A DNA stretch of 64,000 nucleotides from Tenacibaculum lutimaris (lineage in GTDB: Bacteria > Bacteroidota > Bacteroidia > Flavobacteriales > Flavobacteriaceae), in contig NZ_RAQM01000007.1 of assembly GCF_003610735.1 (NCBI RefSeq), forward strand, positions 186,001 through 250,000, given 5' to 3'. Both the position numbers and the translations under genes were made by a program. Below are positions 1-8,895 of this stretch, piece after piece. Positions within the stretch are counted from its first letter, which is position 1; every line of letters begins with the position of its first letter. The notes under the pieces are model-generated. The model was not told where the DNA came from, searched no databases, and saw nothing but the letters and a program-made list of their open reading frames with translations.

Positions 1-177
1 GCTGAAATGAAGTTGCCTGGTGAAGCATGGTTAGAATTTAAAATAGAAAAAGGTAAGCTACATCAAAGAGCCATTTTTAGACCCAAAGGAATTTGGGGGA
101 GAATGTATTGGTATAGCGTTTTACCTTTTCACGCATTTGTATTTAAAGGAATGATTAATCATTTAATAAAAGCGTAA
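1..177 (+). CDS. C-terminal end of an SDR/DUF2867-type protein (partial)
   Basis: The window opens inside this gene; 58 codons remain before a TAA. The visible tail has the pattern of the C-terminal DUF2867 region of NAD(P)-binding SDR-like proteins: AEMKLPGEAWLEFKI, then FRPKGIWGRMYWYSVLPFH and a hydrophobic VFKGMI. The NAD-binding half lies outside the window, so the reaction cannot be stated. It ends 2 bases before the next SDR gene and is almost certainly cotranscribed with the photolyase operon that follows. Family assignment is moderately sure. Confidence 0.7.
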   Translation, partial: AEMKLPGEAWLEFKIEKGKLHQRAIFRPKGIWGRMYWYSVLPFHAFVFKGMINHLIKA

Positions 178-179
178 TT

Positions 180-857
180 ATGAAAACAATTGTAGTAGTA
201 GGAGGTAGTAGCGGTATTGGTAAAGCAATTATTGATGATTTAAAAGACACTCATAAAATTATCAATATAAGTAGAACCCAACCAGAAACTCATCAACATA
301 TAACACATTACACTTGTGATATAACAAAAGATGGACTTCCAGAGTTAGAGGAAGTACATGGATTGGTATATTGTCCAGGAAGCATTAATTTAAAATCATT
401 TTCAAGATTAAAAATAACTGATTTTCAAGCGGATTTAGAAATAAACGTAATAGGAGCAATTAAAACACTGAAAGCTTATGAAGGGGCTTTGACAAAAAAT
501 AAAGGAAGCGTTGTGTTGTTTAGTACTGTAGCTTCGTTTTTAGGAATGCCTTTTCATGCAAGTATCGCAACAAGTAAATCAGCAATTGAAGGACTAACAA
601 AATCATTAGCGGCAGAATATGCAACCAAAATCCGATTTAATGCCATTGCTCCTACAGTAACCGATACACCGTTGGCTGCTCGTTTATTACGAAATGAAAA
701 ACAACAAGAAAGTTTACAAAATAGGCATCCGCTAAAAAAATATTTAAAAGCAGAAGAAGTAGCAGGATTGGCAACCTTTTTACTTTCAGATGCATCAGCG
801 TCAATGACAGGACAAATAATTCCCATTGATGCTGGAATTGTAAGTGTAAAAATGTAG
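180..857 (+). CDS. SDR family oxidoreductase lacking the catalytic tyrosine
   Basis: A 225-residue classical-size short-chain dehydrogenase. Residues 8-14 give the nucleotide-binding glycine motif GGSSGIG, and the fold ends with the usual GQIIPIDAG segment. The active-site serine is present (Ser115, in VVLFSTVAS) and so is the lysine (Lys133). The position four before that lysine, normally the catalytic Tyr of YxxxK, is Ile129 (HASIATSK). This is seen directly. As I recall, some flavobacterial relatives carry the same change, so it may define a subfamily that is not an ordinary dehydrogenase. The gene lies in a tight operon running to the photolyase gene, which suggests a stress or light-linked role; the substrate is unknown. 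Confidence 0.85.
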   Translation: MKTIVVVGGSSGIGKAIIDDLKDTHKIINISRTQPETHQHITHYTCDITKDGLPELEEVHGLVYCPGSINLKSFSRLKITDFQADLEINVIGAIKTLKAYEGALTKNKGSVVLFSTVASFLGMPFHASIATSKSAIEGLTKSLAAEYATKIRFNAIAPTVTDTPLAARLLRNEKQQESLQNRHPLKKYLKAEEVAGLATFLLSDASASMTGQIIPIDAGIVSVKM

Positions 858-860
858 AAA

Positions 861-1385
861 ATGAAATGGTTTTTAATTCTAAGTTTTCTTATGTGTTTGA
901 ATGATGAAATTATAATTTTTGACAAAGACAACAACACACAAAAGTGGTATATCACTAACGATACTGTAATGGGCGGTGTTTCTAATTCATCCGTTAAGAT
1001 TAATGATGAAGGAAATCTTGTTTTCTCAGGAAGAGTTTCAACTGAGAATAATGGAGGGTTTGCTATGACCAAAATGTCAACAGCTATAAATTTAAATAAC
1101 CAACATTCAAAAATTATATTAAGAGTAAAAGGAGATGATAAGCAATATCAATTACGATTAAAGTCAGACGAATCTCAACGTTATTCTTATGTGCAAGCAT
1201 TCAGAACCAACAAACAAGAACAAGAAATTGTACTACCACTAAAAGGATTTTATCCCGCTTTTAGAGGTAGAAAGTTAAGCTTTGGTAATTTTTCTGCTAA
1301 CCAAATAAAAGAAGTAGCAGTTTTAATAGGAAACAAAAAAGATGAAAAATTTTCGTTAGAAATAATAAAAATAGCAATTCAATAA
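861..1385 (+). CDS. CIA30 family protein
   Basis: 174 residues. After a short hydrophobic N-terminus comes the beta-sandwich pattern of CIA30/NDUFAF1-like proteins: WYITNDTVMGGVSNS, FSGRVSTENNGGFA, then a run of strands ending LIGNKKDEKFSLEI. In mitochondria the family assists complex I assembly. In bacteria it is a carbohydrate-binding-like fold of unknown role, so no enzyme function is claimed. It starts 3 bases after the SDR gene and ends 1 base before the glutathione peroxidase gene, so it belongs to the same operon. Confidence 0.8.
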   Translation: MKWFLILSFLMCLNDEIIIFDKDNNTQKWYITNDTVMGGVSNSSVKINDEGNLVFSGRVSTENNGGFAMTKMSTAINLNNQHSKIILRVKGDDKQYQLRLKSDESQRYSYVQAFRTNKQEQEIVLPLKGFYPAFRGRKLSFGNFSANQIKEVAVLIGNKKDEKFSLEIIKIAIQ

Positions 1386-1386
1386 A

Positions 1387-1929
1387 ATGAACACAGTAAA
1401 AATATTCTTAATCATGGCATTATTTAGTTTTTCAGGAAAAGCACAAACAGTTGCTCCTAAAGAATCGTTATACGATATAAAAATTGAGGGAATTGATGGA
1501 AAAAACTTAGACCTTAATCAATTTAAAGGAAAGAAAATACTATTTGTAAATGTAGCATCAAAATGTGGCTTTACAAATCAGTATGAAGGTTTACAAGAAC
1601 TATACTCAAAACACAAAGATAAGTTAGTAATTGTAGGTTTACCATGTAATCAATTTGGAGGACAAGAACCAGGAACAATAAAAGAAATTCAATCATTTTG
1701 TAGTGTAACCTATGGAGTAGATTTTCCTATGACAGAAAAAATTGAAGTTAAAGGAGAAAATCAACACCCGTTATACCAATGGTTAACACAAAAAGAGAAA
1801 AATGGAAAAATGAGTTCTTCAGTAAAATGGAATTTTCAAAAATATTTGGTAGATGAAGAAGGAAGGCTAATTGATGTTTTTTATTCAATTACCAAGCCAA
1901 TGAGTAAGAAAATCACCAAACTTTTATAA
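1387..1929 (+). CDS. Glutathione peroxidase family thiol peroxidase, probably exported
   Basis: 180 residues with an N-terminal hydrophobic signal (about residues 1-19, ending GKAQT), so it probably acts in the periplasm. The core is a cysteine-type glutathione peroxidase: NVASKCGFTNQYEGL with peroxidatic Cys60, LPCNQFGGQEPG carrying the active-site Gln, and VKWNFQKYLVD carrying the Trp/Asn pair. Bacterial cysteine homologues normally use thioredoxin rather than glutathione to reduce peroxides; that is family knowledge. Its stop overlaps the next start by one base. Placement with a photolyase fits a photo-oxidative stress operon. Confidence 0.9.
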   Translation: MNTVKIFLIMALFSFSGKAQTVAPKESLYDIKIEGIDGKNLDLNQFKGKKILFVNVASKCGFTNQYEGLQELYSKHKDKLVIVGLPCNQFGGQEPGTIKEIQSFCSVTYGVDFPMTEKIEVKGENQHPLYQWLTQKEKNGKMSSSVKWNFQKYLVDEEGRLIDVFYSITKPMSKKITKLL

Positions 1930-2414
1930 TGATTCATTTCAAAAAACATTCAGGAATTTATACTTTATCAACAGAGCAAATTTTAAACGTTCCGTTGAAG
2001 CAAGCGTGGGATTTTTTTAGTTCTCCAGGAAACTTACAAAAAATAACTCCTTCACATATGGGCTTTCAAATAACTTCTGAGGTTAATAAAAAAGCGTATG
2101 CAGGGCAAATAATTACATATAAAATAGGAATTCTACCTGGGATTAAGTCTAGTTGGGTTACTGAAATTACACAAGTAAAAGAGCAGCATTTTTTTATAGA
2201 TGAACAGCGATTTGGTCCCTATAGCATGTGGCATCACGAACACTGGTTTGAAGAGTTGCCAAATGGAAAAACATTGATGAAAGACAAAATATCATACAAA
2301 ATACCTTTCGGTTTTTTAGGACATATAGCCCAGTCAATCTTTATAAAAAGGCAGTTAAAAGGAATATTTAAACACCGTTATAGTACGTTAGAAAAATTAT
2401 TTAATGGAAAATAA
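1929..2414 (+). CDS. SRPBCC (START-like) family protein
   Basis: 161 residues with the SRPBCC ligand-binding fold pattern: PLKQAWDFFSSPGNLQKITP near the N-terminus, VTEITQVKEQHFFIDEQRFG in the middle and a long C-terminal helix. Homologues are often annotated 'cell division inhibitor', without good support. Single-domain members of this type are commonly found beside photolyase genes in Bacteroidota, as here. The ligand is unknown. Start and stop overlap both neighbours (1 base upstream, 11 bases downstream), which points to translational coupling with the photolyase. Confidence 0.85.
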   Translation: MIHFKKHSGIYTLSTEQILNVPLKQAWDFFSSPGNLQKITPSHMGFQITSEVNKKAYAGQIITYKIGILPGIKSSWVTEITQVKEQHFFIDEQRFGPYSMWHHEHWFEELPNGKTLMKDKISYKIPFGFLGHIAQSIFIKRQLKGIFKHRYSTLEKLFNGK

Positions 2415-3687
2415 AGTATCGATTTTTTGGTTTCGTCGAGATTTACGTTTAGAGGATAACAAAGGATTGCATGAAGCGCTTCAATCAGGAAATAAAGTTG
2501 TACCATTATTTATTTTTGATAAAGATATTTTAGAAAGTCTTCCTAAAAATGATGCACGTGTAACGTTTATTTATCAAACGCTACAAAAGCTTGATAAAGA
2601 ATTAAGAGAGTATCGATCATCTCTTATAATTAAAAAAGGAAAACCTCTAGAAGTTTGGAGAAAACTTATAGAAGAATATACGATTCAGAGGGTTTACACA
2701 AATAAAGATTACGAACCTTACGCCATTAAAAGAGACAAGGAAATAGCTGACTTTTTAACATCAAAAGGAATAAGATTTAATGCTTTTAAAGATCAAGTAA
2801 TCTTTGAAGAAAACGAAGTTTTAAAAAATGACGGAACTCCATATACAGTTTTCACACCCTATAAAAACAAATGGTTGCAAAACTTCTCTGAAAAGAAAGA
2901 TACGCAAGATTTTACGATAGACTTAGCTAACTTTTATCAGTTTTCACCTGAATTTCTATCATTAGCTTCCATAGGTTTTGAAGAAAGTAAGATTAAAGTA
3001 AAACCATATAACTTATCTAATTTGGATTCGTATGATGAGGTGAGAGATTTTCCTGCTGAAGATAAAACTTCATATTTGTCACCTTATTTACGTTTCGGAT
3101 TGGTAAGTACTCGAAAAATGGTTCGTTTTGCGTTAACAACAAACGAAATTTTTTTAAGTGAGTTGATTTGGCGTGAGTTTTTTATGCAAATTTTATATCA
3201 CTTTCCAAAAGTAGTTACCCAGAACTTTAAACAAAAGTACGATGCAGTTCCTTGGAGGAATAACGAGGAGGAATTTAAAAAATGGTGTGCAGGTAAAACA
3301 GGGTATCCTATGGTAGATGCAGGAATGAGAGAGTTAAATGAAACAGGATACATGCATAACAGAGTTCGTATGATTACTGCTGGGTTTTTATGCAAACATT
3401 TATTAATAGATTGGCGTTGGGGAGAAGCTTACTTTGCAGAAAAGTTATTGGATTATGATCTGTCAGCAAATAACGGAAATTGGCAATGGGCGGCAGGTAC
3501 GGGTTGCGATGCAGCTCCGTATTTTAGAGTATTCAACCCAGAATCACAGTTAAAAAAGTTTGATAAAGATTTACAATATGTTAGAAAATGGGTGAAAGAC
3601 TTTGATGAGTTAACCTATCCGCAACCAATGGTAGAACACAAGTTTGCGAGAGAACGAGCGATAACTACATATAAAAACGCACTGTAA
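2404..3687 (+). CDS. phr: Deoxyribodipyrimidine photolyase / cryptochrome family protein
   Basis: 427 residues. The N-terminal alpha/beta photolyase domain starts with VSIFWFRRDLRLEDNKGL and binds an antenna chromophore. The C-terminal FAD-binding helical domain contains SELIWREFFMQ, the GYPMVDAGMREL segment, MHNRVRMI, and the WQWAAGTGCDAAPYFRVFNP stretch of class I enzymes. It repairs cyclobutane pyrimidine dimers using light; whether it is CPD-specific or a cryptochrome-like paralogue cannot be decided by eye. It is the last gene of the stress operon and is followed by a strong hairpin terminator shared with convergent alaS. Confidence 0.92.
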   Translation: MENKVSIFWFRRDLRLEDNKGLHEALQSGNKVVPLFIFDKDILESLPKNDARVTFIYQTLQKLDKELREYRSSLIIKKGKPLEVWRKLIEEYTIQRVYTNKDYEPYAIKRDKEIADFLTSKGIRFNAFKDQVIFEENEVLKNDGTPYTVFTPYKNKWLQNFSEKKDTQDFTIDLANFYQFSPEFLSLASIGFEESKIKVKPYNLSNLDSYDEVRDFPAEDKTSYLSPYLRFGLVSTRKMVRFALTTNEIFLSELIWREFFMQILYHFPKVVTQNFKQKYDAVPWRNNEEEFKKWCAGKTGYPMVDAGMRELNETGYMHNRVRMITAGFLCKHLLIDWRWGEAYFAEKLLDYDLSANNGNWQWAAGTGCDAAPYFRVFNPESQLKKFDKDLQYVRKWVKDFDELTYPQPMVEHKFARERAITTYKNAL

Positions 3688-3690
3688 TAA

Positions 3691-3720
3691 AAAAGGTTCA
3701 GAATTTTCTGAACCTTTTTA
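3691..3720. terminator. Bidirectional intrinsic terminator between phr and alaS
   Basis: A perfect 9-bp stem (GGTTCAGAA at 3695-3703 with TTCTGAACC at 3706-3714) is flanked by A-runs on the left and T-runs on the right. It can therefore stop transcription arriving from either of the two convergent genes. Confidence 0.9.
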
Positions 3721-3727
3721 GTATGTA

Positions 3728-6343
3728 TTAAGCGATATAGTCTTTTGCTCTTTCCAATGCCTTTGGAATTCCACCAGGATTTTTACCACCAGCGGTAGCA
3801 AAGAAATTTTGTCCACCACCACCACCGTGGATTAGTTTTCCTAACTCTCTAACAACCTTTCCAGCATCGTATCCTTTTTCATTAGCTAAGTCTTTAGAAA
3901 TATAACAGGTTAACATAGCTTTATCTTCTGAAGGAGCAGTAGCAAACAACAAGAATAAGTTATTAACTTCTCCTCCTAATTCAAACATCAAATCTTTAAT
4001 GCTGTTTGGATCTAAATCTACTTTAGTAGCTAAAAACTGAACCCCATTTACTTCTTGTAACTGGTTTTTAAGGTCACCTTTCATGTTTTTAGCTTTATCT
4101 TTTAGTAATTGTTCAATTTGCTTTTTTAAAGCTGCGTTTTCATCTTGTAAGCTACTAACTGACTTGGTTACATCTTTAGGATTCTTTAATAACTGTTTTA
4201 CAGCATCGTAGTTACGTTCAACATCTTCAAAATAATCACCAACAGCAACATTGGTAATTGCTTCAATACGTCGAATACCAGCTGCAACAGCACCTTCCGA
4301 TTTTATTTTGAAATACCAAATGTCACCAGTTTGTTGTACGTGTGTACCTCCACATAATTCCATTGATTGTCCAAAACGAATGGTACGAACACTGTCTCCA
4401 TACTTCTCACCAAATAAAGCTACAGCACCTTCGTCAATAGCTTTTTGCATTGGTATGTTTCTTTGTTCTTGTAGTGGAAGATTCTCACGAATACGAGCAT
4501 TTACAAACTCTTCAACAGCTTCTAATTGATCTTTATCTACTTTAGAGAAGTGAGAAAAGTCGAAACGTAAGTAGTTAGGGTTTACTAATGATCCTTTTTG
4601 CTCCACATGATCTCCTAAAATAGCTCTTAACGCTTGGTGTAATAAGTGTGTAGCTGAGTGATTGCTTGCAGCTAATCTTCTAAATTCACCGCTAACAATT
4701 GCTTTAAATGTTTCGTGTAAGTTTTTAGGAAGGTGTTTTGTGTAATGAATAATTACATTATTTTCCTTCTTAGTATCTAACACGTGAATAATGTCTCCGT
4801 TAGGAGATTCTATATGACCTTTATCTCCAACTTGTCCTCCTCCTTCTGGATAAAAAGGAGTCATGTTAAATACTAGTTGATATTGGTCTCCGTCTTTTTT
4901 TGTGGTAACTTTTCTATAGCGAGTTAATCTTACGTTAGCTGTTAGCATATCGTATCCAATAAACTCTTCAACATCATCTTCAATTAAAATAACCCAATCA
5001 CCCGTTTCACTTGCTGAAGCAGCACGAGAACGCTCTTTCTGAGCTTTCATACCTGCATTAAATTCCTCTTCATTAATTTCATACCCTTTTTCACGAGCAA
5101 TTAGCTGTGTTAAATCTAAAGGAAATCCGTAAGTGTCATATAATTCGAAAGCACGTTTACCAGAAACTACTTTTCCGTTGGTTGTTTCAATAACTTGGTC
5201 TAGTAATAATAAACCTTGATCTAAGGTACGTAAGAAAGAACTTTCTTCTTCCTTAATTACATTACTAACTAAATTACTTTGTTTTCTAATTTCAGGGAAA
5301 GCATCGCCCATTTGATGAGCTAATGTTTCAGCTAGCTTATAAATAAAGGGTTCTTTTTTGTTTAAGAAGGTAAACGCATAACGGACTGCACGACGTAAAA
5401 TACGACGGATTACATATCCTGCTCCGTTATTACTTGGTAATTGACCGTCTGCAATAGCAAAAGCTACGGCACGAACATGATCGGCAATAACACGAATAGC
5501 AATGTCTATTTTTTTGTCTTTACCATAATCAGTACCTGTAATTGTTTCAATTTCTCTGATTAAAGGAGTGAAAACATCTGTATCGTAGTTAGATTGAACC
5601 CCTTGTAGTACCATACATAAACGCTCAAATCCCATACCAGTATCAATATGTTTCGCAGGAAGTTCAACCAATGAACCATCTGCTTTACGATTGTATTGCA
5701 TGAATACTAAGTTCCAGATTTCAACAACTTGAGGATGATCTTCGTTTACTAACGATTTTCCATCCACCTTAGCTTTTTCTTTTGCAGAACGAATATCAAC
5801 GTGAATTTCTGAACATGGACCACAAGGACCTTGTTCTCCCATTTCCCAGAAGTTATCTTTTTTATTACCCATTAAGATACGATCTTCAGAAATGTATTCT
5901 TTCCATATATCATACGCTTCTTGATCCATCTTTGTACCGTCATTCTCATCACCTTCAAAAACGGTTACATATAAAATGTCTTTATCTATTTTGTAAACTT
6001 CAGTTAGCAATTCCCAAGCCCAAGCAATAGCCTCTTTTTTAAAGTAATCGCCAAAACTCCAATTACCTAACATCTCAAACATAGTATGGTGGTAAGTATC
6101 GTAACCAACTTCTTCTAAATCGTTATGTTTACCTGAAACACGTAAACATTTTTGAGAGTCGGCAATTCTATTATTTTTTGGAGTGGCATTTCCTAAAAAG
6201 TACTCTTTAAATGGTGCCATACCAGAGTTAGTAAACATTAAAGTAGGATCGTTCTTTAACACCATAGGTGCAGAAGGAACAATATCGTGTTGTTTTGATT
6301 TAAAAAATTCTAAAAATTTAGCTCTAATATCTTGAGATTTCAT
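3728..6343 (-). CDS. alaS: Alanyl-tRNA synthetase
   Basis: 871 residues, the normal full length. It charges tRNA-Ala in the cytoplasm. The N-terminal class II catalytic domain begins with [21 protein letters not shown] and holds [18 protein letters not shown]. The editing domain carries the zinc-type ligands [10 protein letters not shown] (about residue 562) and CGGTH (about residue 664). The C-terminal part has a coiled coil and the glycine-rich HGGGGGQ DHHA1-like region. It is transcribed alone, divergent from the M23 peptidase gene. Confidence 0.98.
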   Translation of the reverse strand: MKSQDIRAKFLEFFKSKQHDIVPSAPMVLKNDPTLMFTNSGMAPFKEYFLGNATPKNNRIADSQKCLRVSGKHNDLEEVGYDTYHHTMFEMLGNWSFGDYFKKEAIAWAWELLTEVYKIDKDILYVTVFEGDENDGTKMDQEAYDIWKEYISEDRILMGNKKDNFWEMGEQGPCGPCSEIHVDIRSAKEKAKVDGKSLVNEDHPQVVEIWNLVFMQYNRKADGSLVELPAKHIDTGMGFERLCMVLQGVQSNYDTDVFTPLIREIETITGTDYGKDKKIDIAIRVIADHVRAVAFAIADGQLPSNNGAGYVIRRILRRAVRYAFTFLNKKEPFIYKLAETLAHQMGDAFPEIRKQSNLVSNVIKEEESSFLRTLDQGLLLLDQVIETTNGKVVSGKRAFELYDTYGFPLDLTQLIAREKGYEINEEEFNAGMKAQKERSRAASASETGDWVILIEDDVEEFIGYDMLTANVRLTRYRKVTTKKDGDQYQLVFNMTPFYPEGGGQVGDKGHIESPNGDIIHVLDTKKENNVIIHYTKHLPKNLHETFKAIVSGEFRRLAASNHSATHLLHQALRAILGDHVEQKGSLVNPNYLRFDFSHFSKVDKDQLEAVEEFVNARIRENLPLQEQRNIPMQKAIDEGAVALFGEKYGDSVRTIRFGQSMELCGGTHVQQTGDIWYFKIKSEGAVAAGIRRIEAITNVAVGDYFEDVERNYDAVKQLLKNPKDVTKSVSSLQDENAALKKQIEQLLKDKAKNMKGDLKNQLQEVNGVQFLATKVDLDPNSIKDLMFELGGEVNNLFLLFATAPSEDKAMLTCYISKDLANEKGYDAGKVVRELGKLIHGGGGGQNFFATAGGKNPGGIPKALERAKDYIA

Positions 6344-6418
6344 ACAACTCTTAGTATCTGGGTTTTGTTAAAATATTTCTAAAAAACTGCTCGAAAAAAG
6401 AAGTTTTAAAAGATTTTG

Positions 6419-6426
6419 TAAATTTG
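6419..6426 (+). promoter_or_regulatory. -7 box (TAAATTTG) of the M23 peptidase transcript
   Basis: TAAATTTG matches the flavobacterial -7 consensus TAnnTTTG and lies 72 bases before the start codon. No TTG was found at the usual -33 distance. A small CATCC/GGATG hairpin (6444-6459) lies in the predicted 5' leader. The call is by consensus only. Confidence 0.5.
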
Positions 6427-6497
6427 TGAGTTTCCAAATTGTACATCCCCTTAAGGATGCTTAATTTAAAAAGCACAAAAATAGTACATTTAGCATT

Positions 6498-7466
6498 ATG
6501 GCAAAAGTAAAATATTATTACGATCCAGAGACTTTATCCTATCGAAAGATAGAGGTAAAAAGAAGCGAAAAGTATAAAAAAACGTTTTTAGGGTTACTAA
6601 GTGTTTTATTAATTGCTTTTTTTGGTTTTATAGGATTTAGTCAATTTTTGATGTCTCCTAAAGAACGTACCCAAAAAAGAGAATTAGAAAATTTAAAACT
6701 TCACTATGAGTTACTTTCTAAAAAGATGGAAGAAAGCGCTGAGATTTTGGGTGAATTACAAAATAGAGATAATAATATTTATAGAACTTATTTTGAAGCA
6801 AGTCCAATACCAGAAGAACAGCGAAAAGCTGGTTTTGGTGGTGTAAACAGATATAGACATTTAGACGGTTTTGATAATAGTTCTATGATTAAAAAAGTAA
6901 CCAAAGAGCTTGATATCTTATCGAAACAAATGGTTGTACAATCAAAATCGTTAGATGAAATTGTAGAGTTAGCAAAAGCTAAAGAAAAAATGTTAGCTTC
7001 TATACCAGCAATTCAACCAGTAAAGAATGAAGATTTAACACGAATGGCATCTGGGTATGGTATGCGTTTACACCCAATTTTAAAATCTTGGCGTATGCAT
7101 AATGGTATGGATTTTACTGCGCCTACAGGTACCCCAATTTTTGCATCAGGAAATGGAGTTGTAAAGCAGGCTCATAGAAGTTCAACCTTTGGTAATGTAG
7201 TGTATATTAATCATGGTTATGGGTATGAAACTATTTATGCTCATATGAATAAGATAGTAGCAAAAAAAGGACAAAAAGTAAAACGTGGCGATTTAATAGG
7301 GTACGTAGGAAATACAGGTCGTTCTGCAGCTCCTCACTTGCATTACGAAGTGCATAAAAACGGTAGACCAGTTAACCCGATTTATTATTACTACGGAGAT
7401 TTAACACCTGAAGAATTTGTAGCTATGCAAAAAGCTTCGCAACAAAAAGGTCAATCGTACGACTAA
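6498..7466 (+). CDS. M23 family metallopeptidase (LytM-type, membrane-anchored)
   Basis: 322 residues. A cytoplasmic basic stretch (about 1-28) is followed by one membrane segment (FLGLLSVLLIAFFGFIGFSQF), a coiled-coil linker (about 55-165) and a C-terminal LytM domain. Zinc motifs are visible: HNGMDF (His201, Asp205) and HLHYEVH (His280, His282). It should cleave peptidoglycan peptide cross-links or act in cell-wall remodelling, with the catalytic domain in the periplasm. It is first in a same-strand run reaching 10597. Confidence 0.92.
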   Translation: MAKVKYYYDPETLSYRKIEVKRSEKYKKTFLGLLSVLLIAFFGFIGFSQFLMSPKERTQKRELENLKLHYELLSKKMEESAEILGELQNRDNNIYRTYFEASPIPEEQRKAGFGGVNRYRHLDGFDNSSMIKKVTKELDILSKQMVVQSKSLDEIVELAKAKEKMLASIPAIQPVKNEDLTRMASGYGMRLHPILKSWRMHNGMDFTAPTGTPIFASGNGVVKQAHRSSTFGNVVYINHGYGYETIYAHMNKIVAKKGQKVKRGDLIGYVGNTGRSAAPHLHYEVHKNGRPVNPIYYYYGDLTPEEFVAMQKASQQKGQSYD

Positions 7467-7486
7467 TTTTATAGAAGCTGTGAAAA

Positions 7487-7816
7487 ATGCACATTGACTT
7501 ACCTGACAAACGATATTATAAAATAGGAGAAGTAGCCAAAGCTTTTGGAGTAAACAGTTCCTTAATTCGATTTTGGGATAAAGAATTTGAAATTATCAAT
7601 CCTAAAAAGAATGCGAAAGGAGATAGATTGTTTACTAAAGAAGATGTAAACAACTTCAAAATTATTTATAACCTTGTAAAAGAAAGGGGTTTTACTCTAG
7701 ATGGAGCAAAACAAAAGCTGAAGAAAAATCCTACGAAAGTCGTAAGCAATCAGGAAATTATTAGTAGATTAGAAGCAGTGAAAGCTGAATTAATAAAAAT
7801 TAAAAATCAATTATAA
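7487..7816 (+). CDS. Small MerR family transcriptional regulator
   Basis: 109 residues, essentially only the DNA-binding winged helix: YYKIGEVAKAFGVNSSLIRFWD, then DRLFTKEDVNNF, followed by a short helix. It has no separate effector-binding domain or metal-binding cysteine pattern, so the usual metal or drug sensing of MerR is not supported. Such small regulators lie beside M23 peptidase and LemA genes in many flavobacteria (recalled). It starts 20 bases after the peptidase gene and probably shares its transcript. Confidence 0.88.
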   Translation: MHIDLPDKRYYKIGEVAKAFGVNSSLIRFWDKEFEIINPKKNAKGDRLFTKEDVNNFKIIYNLVKERGFTLDGAKQKLKKNPTKVVSNQEIISRLEAVKAELIKIKNQL

Positions 7817-7829
7817 AAAATCAAAAATT

Positions 7830-8432
7830 ATGAAAAAATGGTTAGTGCCTTTAATTGTTATTGGAGTTCTAGTATTTGGTATTTACTCTTGGGCAAAAGG
7901 ATTTTATAACACAGGAGTTACCTATCAAGAAGATGCCAAAACAACTTGGTCTAATGTAGAAAGTTCTTACCAAAGAAGAAACGATTTAATAGGTAACTTA
8001 GTAAAAACAGTTCAAGGAGCAGCTGACTTTGAAAAAAGTACATTAACAGAAGTTATTAACGCAAGAGCAAAAGCAACTTCTGTAAATATAAATGCAGGTG
8101 ACTTAACGCCAGAAAAAATGGCACAATTTCAACAAGCACAAACAGGGTTAAGCGGTGCTTTATCAAAATTATTAGTATCTGTTGAACGTTATCCTGATAT
8201 CAAAGCAAACAAAAACTTCTTAGAATTACAAAGTCAGTTAGAAGGTACAGAAAATCGTATTAATGTAGCTCGTGATCGTTACAATGAAGCTGTAAATATT
8301 TATAACAAACATATTAAAATGTTTCCTGGAAATTTATTAGCAGGAATGTTTAACTTAACAGAAATGGCACGTTATAAAGCTGACGCAGGATCAGAGAAAG
8401 CTGTAGATGTAGATTTCGATTTTAAAAACTAA
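7830..8432 (+). CDS. lemA: LemA family protein
   Basis: 200 residues with an N-terminal membrane segment (WLVPLIVIGVLVFGIYSW). A helical LemA domain follows, with the signatures SSYQRRNDLIGNLVKTVQG and AQTGLSGALSKLLVSVERYPDIKAN, ending NIYNKHIKMFPGNLLAGMF. LemA is a membrane-bound helical protein of uncertain function. Pairing with TPM-domain genes directly downstream is a common conserved arrangement, which suggests a shared envelope complex. The gap to the next gene is 3 bases. Confidence 0.93.
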   Translation: MKKWLVPLIVIGVLVFGIYSWAKGFYNTGVTYQEDAKTTWSNVESSYQRRNDLIGNLVKTVQGAADFEKSTLTEVINARAKATSVNINAGDLTPEKMAQFQQAQTGLSGALSKLLVSVERYPDIKANKNFLELQSQLEGTENRINVARDRYNEAVNIYNKHIKMFPGNLLAGMFNLTEMARYKADAGSEKAVDVDFDFKN

Positions 8433-8435
8433 TAT

Positions 8436-8873
8436 ATGTCTAACGTAGAAGATTTTCTTACTGCTAAAGAAGAGGAAGAAATTGTTCTAGCTATACAACA
8501 AGCAGAACGAAATACTTCTGGTGAAATTCGTGTACATATAGAGAAAACTACTGCCATTTCTCATTACGATAGAGCACTAGAAGTATTTCAAATGCTTAAA
8601 ATGTTTAATACCCAACAACGAAACGGCGTATTGCTTTATATTGCTGTTGACGATCATAAGTTTGTAATTTATGGCGATGAAGGTATTAATGCCGTTGTTC
8701 CTACAGACTTTTGGGAAACAACCAAAGAAGTCATCCAAAATCAGTTTAAACAAAGGAATTTTAAACAAGGAATTATAGATGGCATTCTGAAAGCAGGAAA
8801 TGAACTTAAAGCTCATTTTCCTTGGGCTACAGATGATGAAAATGAGTTGAGTAACGAAATATCGAAAGGATAA
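8436..8873 (+). CDS. TPM domain protein (short, cytoplasmic type)
   Basis: 145 residues, almost only a TPM (YgcG/Psb32-like) domain: FLTAKEEEEIVLAIQQAERNTSGEIRVHIE at the start and NGVLLYIAVDDHKFVIYGDEGI in the middle. No signal peptide or membrane segment is visible, unlike the next gene. The family includes plant TLP18.3 (photosystem II repair) and bacterial proteins of unknown role. It sits between lemA and a second TPM gene, so the three probably act together. Confidence 0.88.
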   Translation: MSNVEDFLTAKEEEEIVLAIQQAERNTSGEIRVHIEKTTAISHYDRALEVFQMLKMFNTQQRNGVLLYIAVDDHKFVIYGDEGINAVVPTDFWETTKEVIQNQFKQRNFKQGIIDGILKAGNELKAHFPWATDDENELSNEISKG

Positions 8874-8895
8874 AACCTTCCCAGAAGGAATAAGT

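Noticed and set aside
554..1072. 172-codon minus-strand frame over the SDR and CIA30 genes
   Set aside because: Both genes on the plus strand are clear and this frame has no recognisable protein features or promoter.
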